Both the position numbers and the translations under genes were made by a program. DNA of 64,000 bases. Origin: Rhodococcus tibetensis. GTDB taxonomy: Bacteria; Actinomycetota; Actinomycetes; Mycobacteriales; Mycobacteriaceae. The stretch is from NCBI RefSeq assembly GCF_024438035.1, contig NZ_JANFQF010000028.1, positions 1-64,000 on the forward strand. The letters run 5' to 3'. Under the pieces are notes generated by a model, which worked only from the letters and a program-made list of their open reading frames with translations, was not told the DNA's origin and ran no database searches. Shown here in pieces: positions 1-7,759 of the stretch; positions within the stretch are counted from its first letter, which is position 1; each line of letters starts with the position of its first letter.

Positions 1-117
1 GCCGCGGACCTTGCTGACCATCAGGTGGCGGACGGAGAAGCCGACGGTGGAGTGGACGGGGTCGATGGCCCAGGTTCCTGCGGTGAGACCGGGCAGCGTG
101 GTGATGGCGGTGGTCAT
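1..117 (-). CDS. YceI family protein (N-terminal part, cut by window edge)
   Basis: The 39 visible residues contain the characteristic YceI opening: Thr-Trp-x-Ile-Asp-Pro-x-His-Ser followed by Gly-Phe-Ser-Val-Arg-His-Leu-Met and Val-Lys-Gly-like residues. YceI proteins are lipocalin-like barrels that bind isoprenoid or amphiphilic ligands and are often induced by stress. The ATG at 117 follows a GAGGAG ribosome-binding site by about 7 nt. No signal peptide is visible, as is common for the actinobacterial cytoplasmic form. An inverted repeat at 155-174 lies just upstream, so the gene is probably controlled by the neighbouring MarR regulator (inference). The C-terminal part lies outside the window. 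Confidence 0.85.
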   Translation of the reverse strand, partial: MTTAITTLPGLTAGTWAIDPVHSTVGFSVRHLMVSKVRG

Positions 118-154
118 GGGGGAACTCCTCTGTAGATGTCTACCGAATGCTGAA

Positions 155-174
155 GTAATTGAACTCGCAACTAC
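155..174. promoter_or_regulatory. Putative MarR operator 1 (upstream of yceI)
   Basis: GTAATTG, 6 nt, CAACTAC. The half-sites match the repeats at 1135-1154 and 1171-1190, with the same 6-nt spacer. It lies 38 bp upstream of the YceI start, where a repressor could block transcription. Assignment to the MarR protein encoded at 655-1116 is inferred from proximity and shared motif. Confidence 0.6.
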
Positions 175-220
175 AACAGTAAAACGGGATTGTTGCGATG
201 TCAACTAAAACTTGGAAGGG

Positions 221-574
221 CTACCGCGTCGAGTCGCGAATGAACTCCAGAATTTCCGGGGTCACCGGGTCGGTGAGGTCCTCGAAGTCGTCGTGCTTCT
301 TCAGGTACGCAGCCACGAGCGGGCAGACTGCGACGATGCGCAATCCTGCGCGGCGTACGTCGTCGAGCGCTTGGCGGATCAGGACGGAGCTGAGGCCGTG
401 ACCGGAGAATGCGTCGTCGATCTCCGTGTGGAAGAAGATGCGACGACCGTCGTTGTCGCGGTATGCGGTGAATCCAACCGGCTCTCCTGAGACGCCGAGT
501 TCGTAGCGGTGCCGTTCGGGCACGTGTGCGACCGTGGTGGACAGTGCGGGGGAGTTGTTCTCGGAGTGCGTCAT
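221..574 (-). CDS. GNAT-like N-acetyltransferase, short YjdJ/NATD1 type
   Basis: A 117-residue protein with the compact single-domain layout of the YjdJ/NATD1 branch of GCN5-related acetyltransferases. The order is Gly-Phe-Thr-Ala-Tyr-Arg strand, then Phe-His-Thr-Glu-Ile, then the acetyl-CoA segment Gly-His-Gly-Leu-Ser-Ser-x-Leu-Ile, and a late Cys-Pro-Leu-Val-Ala-Ala-Tyr-Leu-Lys-Lys-His, which is a hallmark of this subfamily. The ATG at 574 is chosen over an upstream in-frame start because AAAGGA stands 6 nt before it. It lies downstream of the MarR gene on the same strand with an 80-nt gap, so co-transcription is likely. The acceptor substrate is unknown. Confidence 0.8.
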   Translation of the reverse strand: MTHSENNSPALSTTVAHVPERHRYELGVSGEPVGFTAYRDNDGRRIFFHTEIDDAFSGHGLSSVLIRQALDDVRRAGLRIVAVCPLVAAYLKKHDDFEDLTDPVTPEILEFIRDSTR

Positions 575-654
575 TGGTGGTCCTTTTCGTTCGGCAACGG
601 CCAAGGGATGGGGTTCGGTGTGTTCGTTTTTCGCTGCTCGGTCGGTGGGGCCGG

Positions 655-1116
655 TCAGGCGTTGTCCAGCATGTGCGCGCGCATCTCATTGAAGTCGTGG
701 CCGAGGATCGCGACATCCCGGGGGCTGAGCAGGTCGAACATGTTGCTGCGAACCTCCGCCACATGCCCCGGACTGGCGGCGGCGAGCTTGTCGGCGCCGG
801 CATCGGTCAATTCGGCCAACATTCCGCGCTTGTCGTCCTTGCACTCCACGCGGCGGACCCATCCAGCTTCGACGAGCCTGCTGATTGCCCGCGTCACCCC
901 ACTGCGCGTCGTGGTGACGGCCTCCGCCAGTTCGCTCATCCGCAATTGCCGCTGTGGAGCCTCCGAGAGGACCACGAGCAGTTCGAAGTCTGTGAACGAA
1001 ACGCCTGCGTCACGGGTGAGCTGCCGATCGAGCGCTTGCAGCAGCAAGCGAGTGGCATCCAGGTAGGCGCGCCAGGTGTTCTGCTCGGCCGTGCTGAGCC
1101 ATCGAGTTGATTCCAC
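655..1116 (-). CDS. MarR family transcriptional regulator
   Basis: A 153-residue winged-helix protein. The DNA-binding region reads Leu-Arg-Met-Ser-Glu-Leu-Ala-Glu-Ala-Val, then Thr-Arg-Ser-Gly-Val-Thr-Arg-Ala-Ile-Ser-Arg-Leu, followed by the wing with Asp-Asp-Lys-Arg-Gly; this is the normal MarR order. The GTG at 1116 is preferred because the longer form starting at 1170 would read through the inverted repeat at 1135-1154. MarR proteins usually repress their own and adjacent genes and release DNA on binding phenolics, quinones or oxidants. Genes around it (VOC protein, pirin, YceI, GNAT) fit an electrophile or aromatic stress response; this role is inferred. Confidence 0.88.
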   Translation of the reverse strand: MESTRWLSTAEQNTWRAYLDATRLLLQALDRQLTRDAGVSFTDFELLVVLSEAPQRQLRMSELAEAVTTTRSGVTRAISRLVEAGWVRRVECKDDKRGMLAELTDAGADKLAAASPGHVAEVRSNMFDLLSPRDVAILGHDFNEMRAHMLDNA

Positions 1117-1134
1117 TTGCCAAGCATAGCTCAA

Positions 1135-1154
1135 GTAGTTGACACCGCAACTAC
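1135..1154. promoter_or_regulatory. Putative MarR operator 2 (perfect inverted repeat)
   Basis: GTAGTTG, 6 nt (acaccg), CAACTAC: a perfect 7-bp inverted repeat ending 19 nt upstream of the MarR GTG start. Its position suggests autoregulation. It is the best-conserved member of the set of repeats in this window. Confidence 0.7.
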
Positions 1155-1170
1155 ATCGTGTACGCTCCAA

Positions 1171-1190
1171 CTAGTTGAAGGCGCAATTAC
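1171..1190. promoter_or_regulatory. Putative MarR operator 3 (upstream of VOC-pirin genes)
   Basis: CTAGTTG, 6 nt, CAATTAC. Same half-sites and spacer as operators 1 and 2, centred 36 bp from operator 2 (about 3.4 helical turns). It faces the plus-strand VOC gene starting at 1248, so the divergent promoter region carries one site per direction. Confidence 0.65.
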
Positions 1191-1247
1191 CCGCCGGGTG
1201 CAGGTACGGTCTGCGTCTTGATCGAAACCTCGGAAGGGATGACGGCT

Positions 1248-1757
1248 ATGAACACCACACCCGAGCAGCAGCGCTCAGAGGGGTTCGCGGCGCAACGCGA
1301 CCGAATTCGTGCCGAGTACTTGAAGCCCGTGTCGTCGCGGCCCGCGTCTTCGGCCCGCGGCCTCCATCACACCGCGTTGGTCAGCGGGGACGTCGAGCGC
1401 ACGGTGCGGTTCTATCAAGACGTGCTCGAGTTTCCGCTCACCGAACTGATCGAGAACCGGGACTACCCCGGGTCCTCCCACTTCTTCTTCGACATCGGAA
1501 ACCGCAACTTGCTGGCGTTCTTCGACTTTCCCGGGCTCGACGTCGGTCCGTATCAGGAGGTACTCGGGGGCCTGCACCACGTCGCGATCAGTGTCGAACC
1601 CGATCGCTGGGAGCACTTGCGCAACAAGCTGATCGACGCAGGTGTCGAGCTCATCGAACACAGCGAGGTCTCGCTGTACTTCCGCGACCCGGACGGTGCC
1701 CGCCTCGAACTCATCGCCGACCCGCTTGGAGAAATGTACGGCTCCCACGTTCTCTGA
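1248..1757 (+). CDS. VOC superfamily protein (glyoxalase/extradiol dioxygenase-like)
   Basis: A 169-residue protein with two beta-alpha-beta-beta-beta half-modules typical of the vicinal oxygen chelate fold. Candidate metal ligands are the His in Leu-His-His-Thr-Ala near residue 40, the His in Leu-His-His-Val-Ala near residue 110, and the Glu in Arg-Leu-Glu-Leu-Ile near the C-terminus, the usual His-His-Glu set. The ATG at 1248 is chosen because GGAAGGG sits about 9 nt upstream. It is the first gene of a divergent unit with pirin. Dioxygenase, thiol lyase or isomerase activity cannot be decided from sequence; a role in removing quinones or dicarbonyls is inferred from the MarR context. Confidence 0.8.
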   Translation: MNTTPEQQRSEGFAAQRDRIRAEYLKPVSSRPASSARGLHHTALVSGDVERTVRFYQDVLEFPLTELIENRDYPGSSHFFFDIGNRNLLAFFDFPGLDVGPYQEVLGGLHHVAISVEPDRWEHLRNKLIDAGVELIEHSEVSLYFRDPDGARLELIADPLGEMYGSHVL

Positions 1758-1806
1758 GAGCGCATTTCGACAGCCACCACTCCGACACTCGAAAGGTGCC
1801 CCGATA

Positions 1807-2595
1807 ATGACCACCGCCGTGAACCCTCCCCAGTTCGATGTCCGCCGTGCCGACGACCGTTTCAAGACCCGCGCCGGCTGGCTCGACTCGGAGCATTCCT
1901 TCTCGTTCAGCCGCCACTACGACCCCGCCAACACCCACCATGGGGTGCTGATGGTCAACAACGACGACATCGTCGTTCCCGGGATGGGCTTCGACACCCA
2001 CCCTCATCAGGACATGGAGATCGTCACCTGGGTGCTGCAGGGATCGCTGGTGCATCAGGACTCGATGGGGCATTCCGGAGTTATCTACCCAGGCCTGGCC
2101 CAAAGGATGAGCGCGGGCACCGGCATCCTGCACTCGGAGAAAAACGACTCCTGGCGTCTGGACGGTGCCACCGGTGCCCATGCCGATCAGCACAGCGACC
2201 CGGTGCACTTCATCCAGATGTGGGTTGTGCCCGACGAGGCCGGGATCACCCCGAGTTACGAGCAACTCGAGATCGACCACGAATTGCTGGCCGGGGGGCT
2301 GGTGCCGGTCGCCTCGGGGATGTCCGAGTACGCCGACCACTCGGCAATCAGGATCAAAAACAAGTACGCCGCAATGCACGTTGCGCGCATGCAGCCCGGT
2401 CAGGCGCCGATCACCCTGCCCGACGCACCCTTCCTCCATGTGTTCCTCGCGCGCGGTGAAGCGTCGATGGAGGGTGTCGGGGTGCTCGCCGAGGGCGACG
2501 CCGTTCGGCTCGGCGGTGGCGGGGGTCAGCAACTGACGACCGAAACCGGCGCCGAGGTCATCGTGTGGGAGATGCACGCCGAGATCGCCGGGTAG
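1807..2595 (+). CDS. Pirin family protein
   Basis: A 262-residue bicupin. The N-terminal cupin carries Phe-Asp-Thr-His-Pro-His-Gln-Asp-Met-Glu-Ile-Val-Thr, then Ile-His-Ser-Glu-Lys-type residues (Leu-His-Ser-Glu-Lys-Asn), which supply the pirin metal ligands His-His-His-Glu. A second cupin follows with Pro-Asp-Ala-Pro-Phe-Leu-His-Val-Phe. Bacterial pirins are iron-binding, and some (YhhW-like) have quercetinase activity; others bind metabolic enzymes. The ATG at 1807 follows GAAAGG at usual distance, 49 nt after the VOC stop, so the two genes likely form one transcript under operator 3. Confidence 0.9.
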   Translation: MTTAVNPPQFDVRRADDRFKTRAGWLDSEHSFSFSRHYDPANTHHGVLMVNNDDIVVPGMGFDTHPHQDMEIVTWVLQGSLVHQDSMGHSGVIYPGLAQRMSAGTGILHSEKNDSWRLDGATGAHADQHSDPVHFIQMWVVPDEAGITPSYEQLEIDHELLAGGLVPVASGMSEYADHSAIRIKNKYAAMHVARMQPGQAPITLPDAPFLHVFLARGEASMEGVGVLAEGDAVRLGGGGGQQLTTETGAEVIVWEMHAEIAG

Positions 2596-2696
2596 TCGGT
2601 CGGGTTCCGGGGCGTCCGACACCCGTCGGACGTTCCCTCGCCAACTTCCTCCAGCTGTTGGGTGACCTGGGCCACGTTCGGACTCATGCTGGGTGC

Positions 2697-3668
2697 ATGA
2701 CATCATTTCCCACGCTCGATCCCGAACTCGCGGCCGCGGTCACCATGCTCCCGAATGTGGATTTCTCCGACCTGCCCTCCGCACGGGCAACCTTCGACTC
2801 TCTGGTCGGCTCCCTGTTGGCTGATCTGTCCTTCGACGGAGTCCGTGTTCAGGAATTGTCGGTCCCAGGCCTCGGCGATGATCCGGACGTCGGTGTCCGG
2901 TTCTTCACGCCGGAGAACACGGAGGGACCGCTGCCGGTTCTTCTGTGGATCCACGGGGGTGGGTTCGCCATCGGAACGGCGGCCTCCAGCGACCCCTTCT
3001 GCGTCGAGGTCGTGCGGGAACTCGGGTGTGCCGTCGCAAGCGTCGAATACCGGTTAGCTCCGGAAACGCCTTTTCCGGGTCCGCTCGACGACTGCTACGC
3101 GGCCTTGACTCACCTCCACGCCCACGCGGACGAGTGGGGAATCGATCCCTCCCGCATCGCGGTCGGTGGTCAGAGCGCGGGTGGTGGGCTCGCCGCCGGA
3201 ACCGTCCTGAGGGCGCGTGACGAGGGCGTCATACCGGTCGCGTTCCAGCTCCTCGATATTCCCGAGCTCGACGACCGGCTGACCACCGTCTCGATGACGA
3301 CGTTCGTGGACACTCCATTGTGGCACCGCCCCAACGCGATCCTGTCGTGGCAGTACTACCTCGGGACGTCCTACACCGGACCGGAAGATCCGGATGTGTC
3401 GATCTACGCGGCACCGGCCCGCGCAACCGATCTGCGTGGCCTGCCCCCGACCTATCTCTGCACCATGGAATTGGACCCGCTGCGTGACGAGGGGATTGAC
3501 TACGCCCTCGGCCTGCTTCGCGCCGGTATCAGCGTGGAGCTGCATTCGTTCCCCGGCACCTTCCACGGGTCCGGATTGCTGGCGACGGCGGAGGTGAGCA
3601 AACGCGCGATGGCGGAGGCACTCGACGCGCTTCGGAGAGGCTTGCGCGTGGTGTCACCGGCCTCGTAG
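2697..3668 (+). CDS. Alpha/beta hydrolase, hormone-sensitive-lipase type
   Basis: A 323-residue esterase of the HSL/GDXG family. The oxyanion motif His-Gly-Gly-Gly-Phe occurs near residue 87, the nucleophile elbow Gly-Gln-Ser-Ala-Gly-Gly near residue 161 (Gln replaces the more usual Asp), and the acid/base pair is provided by Glu-Leu-Asp-Pro-Leu-Arg-Asp-Glu and the His of Gly-Thr-Phe-His-Gly near the end. No signal peptide, so it acts in the cytoplasm. It starts about 100 nt after pirin and is followed after 9 nt by the PucR-type regulator, suggesting joint transcription. Likely substrates are short-chain esters or lactones. Confidence 0.85.
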   Translation: MTSFPTLDPELAAAVTMLPNVDFSDLPSARATFDSLVGSLLADLSFDGVRVQELSVPGLGDDPDVGVRFFTPENTEGPLPVLLWIHGGGFAIGTAASSDPFCVEVVRELGCAVASVEYRLAPETPFPGPLDDCYAALTHLHAHADEWGIDPSRIAVGGQSAGGGLAAGTVLRARDEGVIPVAFQLLDIPELDDRLTTVSMTTFVDTPLWHRPNAILSWQYYLGTSYTGPEDPDVSIYAAPARATDLRGLPPTYLCTMELDPLRDEGIDYALGLLRAGISVELHSFPGTFHGSGLLATAEVSKRAMAEALDALRRGLRVVSPAS

Positions 3669-3677
3669 CGTTGCTGG

Positions 3678-4739
3678 ATGCAAGGACTGATGTACCGGCT
3701 CGCCGAGCTCGATGCCGACTCGGCGGGCCTGGTACGAGTGATCGACTATTTCGACGCGCTGGTCCGACACGGCGCGGACACGGCCTCGATGCTCCGGGCG
3801 AGTGCCGCGCTGGCCGATTGCGTCGTCGGCATCGACATATCGGGGTGGTCCAGCAGCTCCGAGCCGCGACGCTGCGATCCTCGCGGGCGGTGGTCTCCGC
3901 AGCCTCGGCTCGCGCCCAGTGCATCGAAGGACGTCGTGGTCGACGATGTGGTCGTCGGGTCTGTCTGGATAGAGAGGTCGGGTGCGAGTCTGCCGCTCGA
4001 CGAGATGCTCGTCGATCGAATGGCTCTGACGGCGGCGATCATTCTGCAACCGCGCCGTGTGCTCACCGACGCCGAGCACACGCGTAATCTTCTCTTTCCG
4101 ATGGACGAGCTGGCGGTGCTCACCTCGTGCGCTGCGCTGCGGATCGAACCGTCGACTCCGGTCCGTGTGCTCGTGTACACGGCCGGTGGCGGCGCGCGCC
4201 TACCGCTGTCCGGTGAGCTCGCACCCGGCCGATCCACCGAGATCGAGGTGGACGGCGAATCTCTGATGCTTGTTGCGGATTCGTTCATGCCGACACCGGA
4301 ATTCGTCGACGTGGCCCGCTCTCGATCTGTGCAGGTAGGTATCTCACTGGCGGCCGCGGCGTCGGACGCGAACATGCTTGTCGGCACAGCGAAATTCGCC
4401 CGTAGTCAGGCCTCCGGACCCGAACCGATCGGAAACGCCGACGACCTCGGTGCGCTCAACCTACTGGTGGCGGGGCAGAGCCTCGCGCACGCCGCGATTC
4501 CCGATATTGTTCGCGCTGCCGAACTGCGCGACTCCGAACAGGGGTCGGAGTTGCTGGCGACGCTGCGGGTGTACCTACGATCGGGAACACTGCGGGCCGC
4601 GGCGGAGAGCATGCACCTGCACCACAGCAGCGTTGCGCACCGGCTGACCAAGCTGTCCCGGCACCTGGGCTTCGCTGTCGACGCGGTCGAGAATCGGGCT
4701 CGCACAACGGCACTGATGATGGTGATCGACAACCGGTGA
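3678..4739 (+). CDS. PucR-type transcriptional regulator
   Basis: A 353-residue protein whose last 60 residues form the PucR helix-turn-helix: Leu-Leu-Ala-Thr-Leu-Arg-Val-Tyr-Leu, then Thr-Leu-Arg-Ala-Ala-Ala-Glu, then His-His-Ser-Ser-Val-Ala-His-Arg-Leu. This corresponds to the HTH_30 family found in PucR/CdaR regulators. The N-terminal 280 residues are weakly conserved and would be the sensor part; I recognise no defined GAF or PucR sensor motif. Spacing of 9 nt from the esterase gene implies co-transcription. Target genes are not evident. Confidence 0.75.
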   Translation: MQGLMYRLAELDADSAGLVRVIDYFDALVRHGADTASMLRASAALADCVVGIDISGWSSSSEPRRCDPRGRWSPQPRLAPSASKDVVVDDVVVGSVWIERSGASLPLDEMLVDRMALTAAIILQPRRVLTDAEHTRNLLFPMDELAVLTSCAALRIEPSTPVRVLVYTAGGGARLPLSGELAPGRSTEIEVDGESLMLVADSFMPTPEFVDVARSRSVQVGISLAAAASDANMLVGTAKFARSQASGPEPIGNADDLGALNLLVAGQSLAHAAIPDIVRAAELRDSEQGSELLATLRVYLRSGTLRAAAESMHLHHSSVAHRLTKLSRHLGFAVDAVENRARTTALMMVIDNR

Positions 4740-5005
4740 CGAGTTCAACACCGCTGCCAAGGAAATCAGCGGAAAGAAGCGGCACAAAGTTCTGACGCTC
4801 ATTCACGACACGCTTGGTCAACGTGTCCTCTTCGGCAAAGCGTAGGTAGCGGATCACCTTCGGGCGAGGTGGAGCGTCTCGGTGCTGCGCCGGCAGGCCG
4901 CGTCAAATTTTGGGCTCTCGACCTGCTCTACCGGACTGCGAGCTTCCTCGGTCGGTGGTGTGGTCGTCGAGTCGTGTGGTCAACTCTTCGGCGTAGGCCA
5001 CCTGT
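4740..5005. other. Non-coding / decayed stretch after the PucR gene
   Basis: No intact gene. At 4740-4845 the plus strand can be read as a short peptide with Ala-Ala-Lys-Glu-Ile-Ser-Gly-Lys-Lys-Arg-His and a later Asp-Thr-Leu-Gly, loosely like the Lys-Arg-His...Asp-Thr-Leu-Gly core of IS5-type transposases, but too short to call. Confidence 0.3.
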
Positions 5006-5197
5006 TTACGGAGCTTGCTGCAGCTTTCCTCGGCCCGAGTCCGCGACGATCTCGTTGCCACCAGGGGCGGGGTGCTCGCCGCGACGGTGGTGATGCCCAA
5101 TCGCGGCAACCCGGCGCGAGAGCGTCGCCGGCCCGTAGGCGCGGTCGCCGGACTCGGTGTAGGTGTCGGCGACGAGGCGTAGGGACGGCGGGTGTTC
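5006..5197 (-). pseudogene. Tyrosine recombinase (integrase) N-terminal remnant
   Basis: About 63 codons on the minus strand read like the SAM-like core-binding domain of an XerD-type integrase: a helix with Leu-Arg-Leu-Val-Ala-Asp-Thr-Tyr, then Tyr-Gly-Pro-Ala-Thr-Leu-Ser-Arg-Arg-Val-Ala-Ala-Ile-Gly-His-His-His, then Pro-Ala-Pro-Gly-Gly-Asn-Glu-Ile-Val. The segment matching Pro-Ala-Thr-Leu-x-Arg-Arg-Leu-x-Ala-Ile-x-x-x-His is highly typical. No catalytic Arg-His-x-x-Arg-Tyr domain follows in any frame, so the gene is truncated and inactive. It belongs to a zone of decayed mobile DNA that extends to about 7.15 kb. Confidence 0.5.
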
Positions 5198-5878
5198 TCC
5201 GCGCGCGACCGCTGTATGGCGCCGGTGATCTGGGACCGCCTTCCTCGCACGCTCCGACGACACCATGAATTCAGTCTGCGCGGCCGCACGGCATCTCCGA
5301 TCCGGCAGTCCACGGAGGTCAAATCGATCTGCAGAATGCGCGACCCCGAAATCGGCACGGCGCCGTCCGTTCCTCGAAGGAACGGCGTCTTGGACGAATC
5401 GGACGGACCAGCCCATCGACCGGTCGCCCCCGAGGCTGAATGTAACGGCATCACCGTCCAAGGTCCGTTCGAGATCGACCGAATCCAGCCTGGGTCGAGC
5501 CGGACCGGGCACGTGTTCGCCAGGTTGCGCTGGCACCAACCCAGTACGAACCGGCGGAGGATTGCCGACGAGGAGTTGCCCGGAGAACGACGCGAACTGT
5601 TGACACTGCCCGTCTCAACAGCGTCAGTGCTCGGGTGCTTCTCGTCCGGCACTCCGCATGCGGTCGACAAGGTCAGAACCGGAAAACAAAGGGCGAGGGC
5701 TACCGCGCTTTACGTTGTTTCGCTTGGCTGCAAGCATGCTGCAATTTTCTGTGTCAGCGTTCGCAAGGGATATCGTTCACCAGGTCTATCGTCAGAGAAT
5801 TTCGTTCCGTTCCACCAGAACCCATAGCCCCAGTGGGTGAGGCCGTTGCCGTTAACGGAACCCTGACCGGAGGGACTG
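5198..5878. other. Unassigned decayed region
   Basis: Several overlapping open frames occur on both strands, but none has a recognisable domain, a ribosome-binding site or consistent codon use. I regard it as degraded accessory DNA between the integrase remnant and the frameshifted gene at 5879. Confidence 0.4.
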
Positions 5879-6747
5879 GTGCGCCGCCTGCGATCACCGG
5901 GCGGTGCCGGCGCAGCCGAGTGTGCCGCCGAGTTCCTCGCCGAACATCTCGCCACCGACGGGACGCAACGACGTCGGTTCACCGCGATCAACACCGTTCA
6001 CACCGAGGCCGAGTTGCCAGCACCGGGGCGTGCCGAGGTGATCCGGCAGCTGCTCGACACCGCCCGCGCCGACCGGCTGGCCCGGACGCGGGAGCGGGTG
6101 GCGCAGGTGGTCCGGCGGATTCCAGTCATCGGGTGGCCGGGCGGGCTGTTCGGGCGCCGCGACGCCCTGCTGCTCACCCTGGCAGCCGCGGGCCTGAGTT
6201 TCGAGCAGATCGCCCGACTACGAAGCACGGACGTCACCGCGGACCATGATGCTCTCGCTATAGAGGTGGGGGAGAACTGGATTCGCGTCACCGTCGAATC
6301 TGGCATCGGACCCATCGTCGCGTTTCAAAGTTGGGTGGAGGTGCTCGGCTTCCTGGACCGGTACCCGAGCACCCAACTCGTCGCCGACCACCTCGACAAA
6401 GGTGCAGACCTATCAGCGTTCGCAGACAGCGCGCGCCGCGACGAACGCCCGCTGCAAAACACCCAATCCGTCACCGTCCTAATCCGCGAGCACCTGGCCG
6501 GGCAAGCGCCGATAGACAAGCGGCCGCCGGCCAGGAGATTGCGACGCCGTCACGCGAGAACGCGCGGGTCCCGGACTTGGTTGACGTCGAGCTGGACCAG
6601 GGCTACTACGAACGCGGCATCGCCGCCCGCCGTGACGCCCACACCCACCTCGAGGACGTCACCGACATCCTCGACGGCATCGAGGACGAAGCCGACGAAC
6701 TCCTCGCCGACCTGCTTGCCATCCTCGACCGCACCGAAGGGGACTGA
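5879..6747 (+). pseudogene. Frameshifted hypothetical gene, recombinase-associated type
   Basis: Reads from a GTG at 5879 (GGAGGG 4 nt upstream) through about 215 residues including Gly-Trp-Pro-Gly-Gly-Leu-Phe-Gly-Arg-Arg-Asp-Ala-Leu-Leu-Leu and Ala-Gly-Leu-Ser-Phe-Glu-Gln-Ile-Ala-Arg-Leu, which resembles the start of a tyrosine-recombinase catalytic domain. Near 6525-6545 the coding signal moves to another frame, continuing as a convincing acidic C-terminus with Leu-Asp-Gly-Ile-Glu-Asp-Glu-Ala-Asp-Glu-Leu-Leu to a stop at 6747. One small indel therefore appears to have broken it. I do not recognise its function; similar proteins seem to accompany integrases in actinobacteria (recollection, not checked). 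Confidence 0.45.
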
Positions 6748-6868
6748 CTTAGAGCTGGTTCCGACGTCGGGGTAGCTGCTAACTGAAATTATCGTCGCCG
6801 AGTGCGCACAAACCCATGAGTGACGCGGAGGCGTCCTAAGGTCACGTCGTTTTCGACGTGGCGGCGCG

Positions 6869-7124
6869 GTGGCCCGTCGGCTGCGGCCGGCAAAGTTCGA
6901 ACAACAGGCGACCTTCGAGGACTTCGATTTCACCGCAAACCCTAAGCTCCCGGCGACGGTGCTGCGGGTCTGGCTGCGCTGTGCTCGCCCGATGCCGGCG
7001 AATCGGCCATCCTTTTACGGAATCATCAGCGTTAGCAAAGCCTATGTGGCACAGGCGCTCGGGGCATCATGTCGCCCGCCGTGGCGGGGACGTGTGGTTC
7101 GTCAAGGTGTGGGAGACTATGTGA
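6869..7124 (+). pseudogene. IS21-family IstB helper ATPase remnant
   Basis: The plus strand reads Ala-Arg-Arg-Leu-Arg-Pro-Ala-Lys-Phe, then Phe-Glu-Asp-Phe-Asp-Phe-Thr-Ala-Asn-Pro, the well-known IstB segment preceding Walker A. A later stretch gives Ser-Val-Ser-Lys-Ala-Tyr-Val-Ala-Gln-Ala-Leu-Gly and, after a +1 frame change near 7066, His-His-Val-Ala-Arg-Arg-Gly-Gly-Asp-Val-Trp-Phe-Val-Lys. The Walker A core (normally Gly-x-x-Gly-x-Gly-Lys-Thr/Ser) is corrupted to Ser-Val-Ser-Lys. IstB supports IstA in IS21 transposition; here it is internally deleted, frameshifted and without IstA, so non-functional. Confidence 0.6.
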
Positions 7125-7176
7125 CGGACGCGCCTTGGGGTTCTACGTGACGGCCGACATCGTCGGTCACGCAGAG

Positions 7177-7353
7177 TCATTCAAGGGACGGCTCGGATGA
7201 CTCTTCTTGCAGATTCGCGATCATTGCCAACGATCGTGCATTGACTCGTATGATGGCAATATCGGTGAGGATTCGTTGAATCAATGCCATGCAGTGGCGC
7301 GGAGTGATGAATCTGGCACCCGCGAGTACAGCGTGAATGATGAAGACCGGCAT
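7177..7353 (-). CDS. Small tautomerase-like protein (4-oxalocrotonate tautomerase type)
   Basis: A 58-residue product beginning Met-Pro-Val-Phe-Ile-Ile-His-Ala, so that after Met removal Pro1 would be N-terminal, as needed for tautomerase catalysis. A helix with Ala-Leu-Ile-Gln-Arg-Ile-Leu-Thr-Asp-Ile matches the family's first helix. AGGAGG lies 10 nt upstream of the ATG at 7353, supporting translation. It is shorter than typical family members (60-80 residues) and lacks a clear second strand, so it may be truncated. It sits alone at the edge of the mobile-DNA remnant zone. Confidence 0.45.
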   Translation of the reverse strand: MPVFIIHAVLAGARFITPRHCMALIQRILTDIAIIRVNARSLAMIANLQEESSEPSLE

Positions 7354-7759
7354 ATGAAAAGGACCTCCTGCTGAATGCGGCATCGATGCCAAAGTTGCGA
7401 TCGCGCACAACATGATCCGTTACCCGATGGCAGATCGTTTCTCCTAGGGCTGGGACGTGGCCATTCGACGGAATGTTGTCTTCGGTACGTTCATTGATGC
7501 GTACGCGTGCCCTGCTAGCCGAACTGGGTGACGACACCGGGCCGCGACGGCAGGGACTGAAACAGTTCTCGCCGTCGCGTCCAGTGTCACCGATGTTTCG
7601 GTCACCGTACCCAGGCTTTTATGGGGTCCTATTGCACCCGCTCGAGGTGCGGGGTCTGTCGATTCGGTAGCTGCTCAGCCGAGAGATGGTGATTGGCTGT
7701 TCACCCCGCGGCATTTGGCATGCGGAGAAATAGGGACCTTCGGTCGGCGTTCGGATCAA
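7354..7759. other. Intergenic stretch without recognised gene
   Basis: Upstream region of the tautomerase-like gene and downstream region of the hydrolase at 7760. I see no domain, RNA gene or strong hairpin. The plus-strand frame at 7473-7670 has no ribosome-binding site and unremarkable composition. Confidence 0.4.

Noticed and set aside
4903-5670. Long minus-strand open frame
   Set aside because: Arg/Ser/Pro-rich composition typical of off-frame GC-rich DNA, no domain, no ribosome-binding site; only the short integrase-like stretch in another frame (5006-5197) is convincing.
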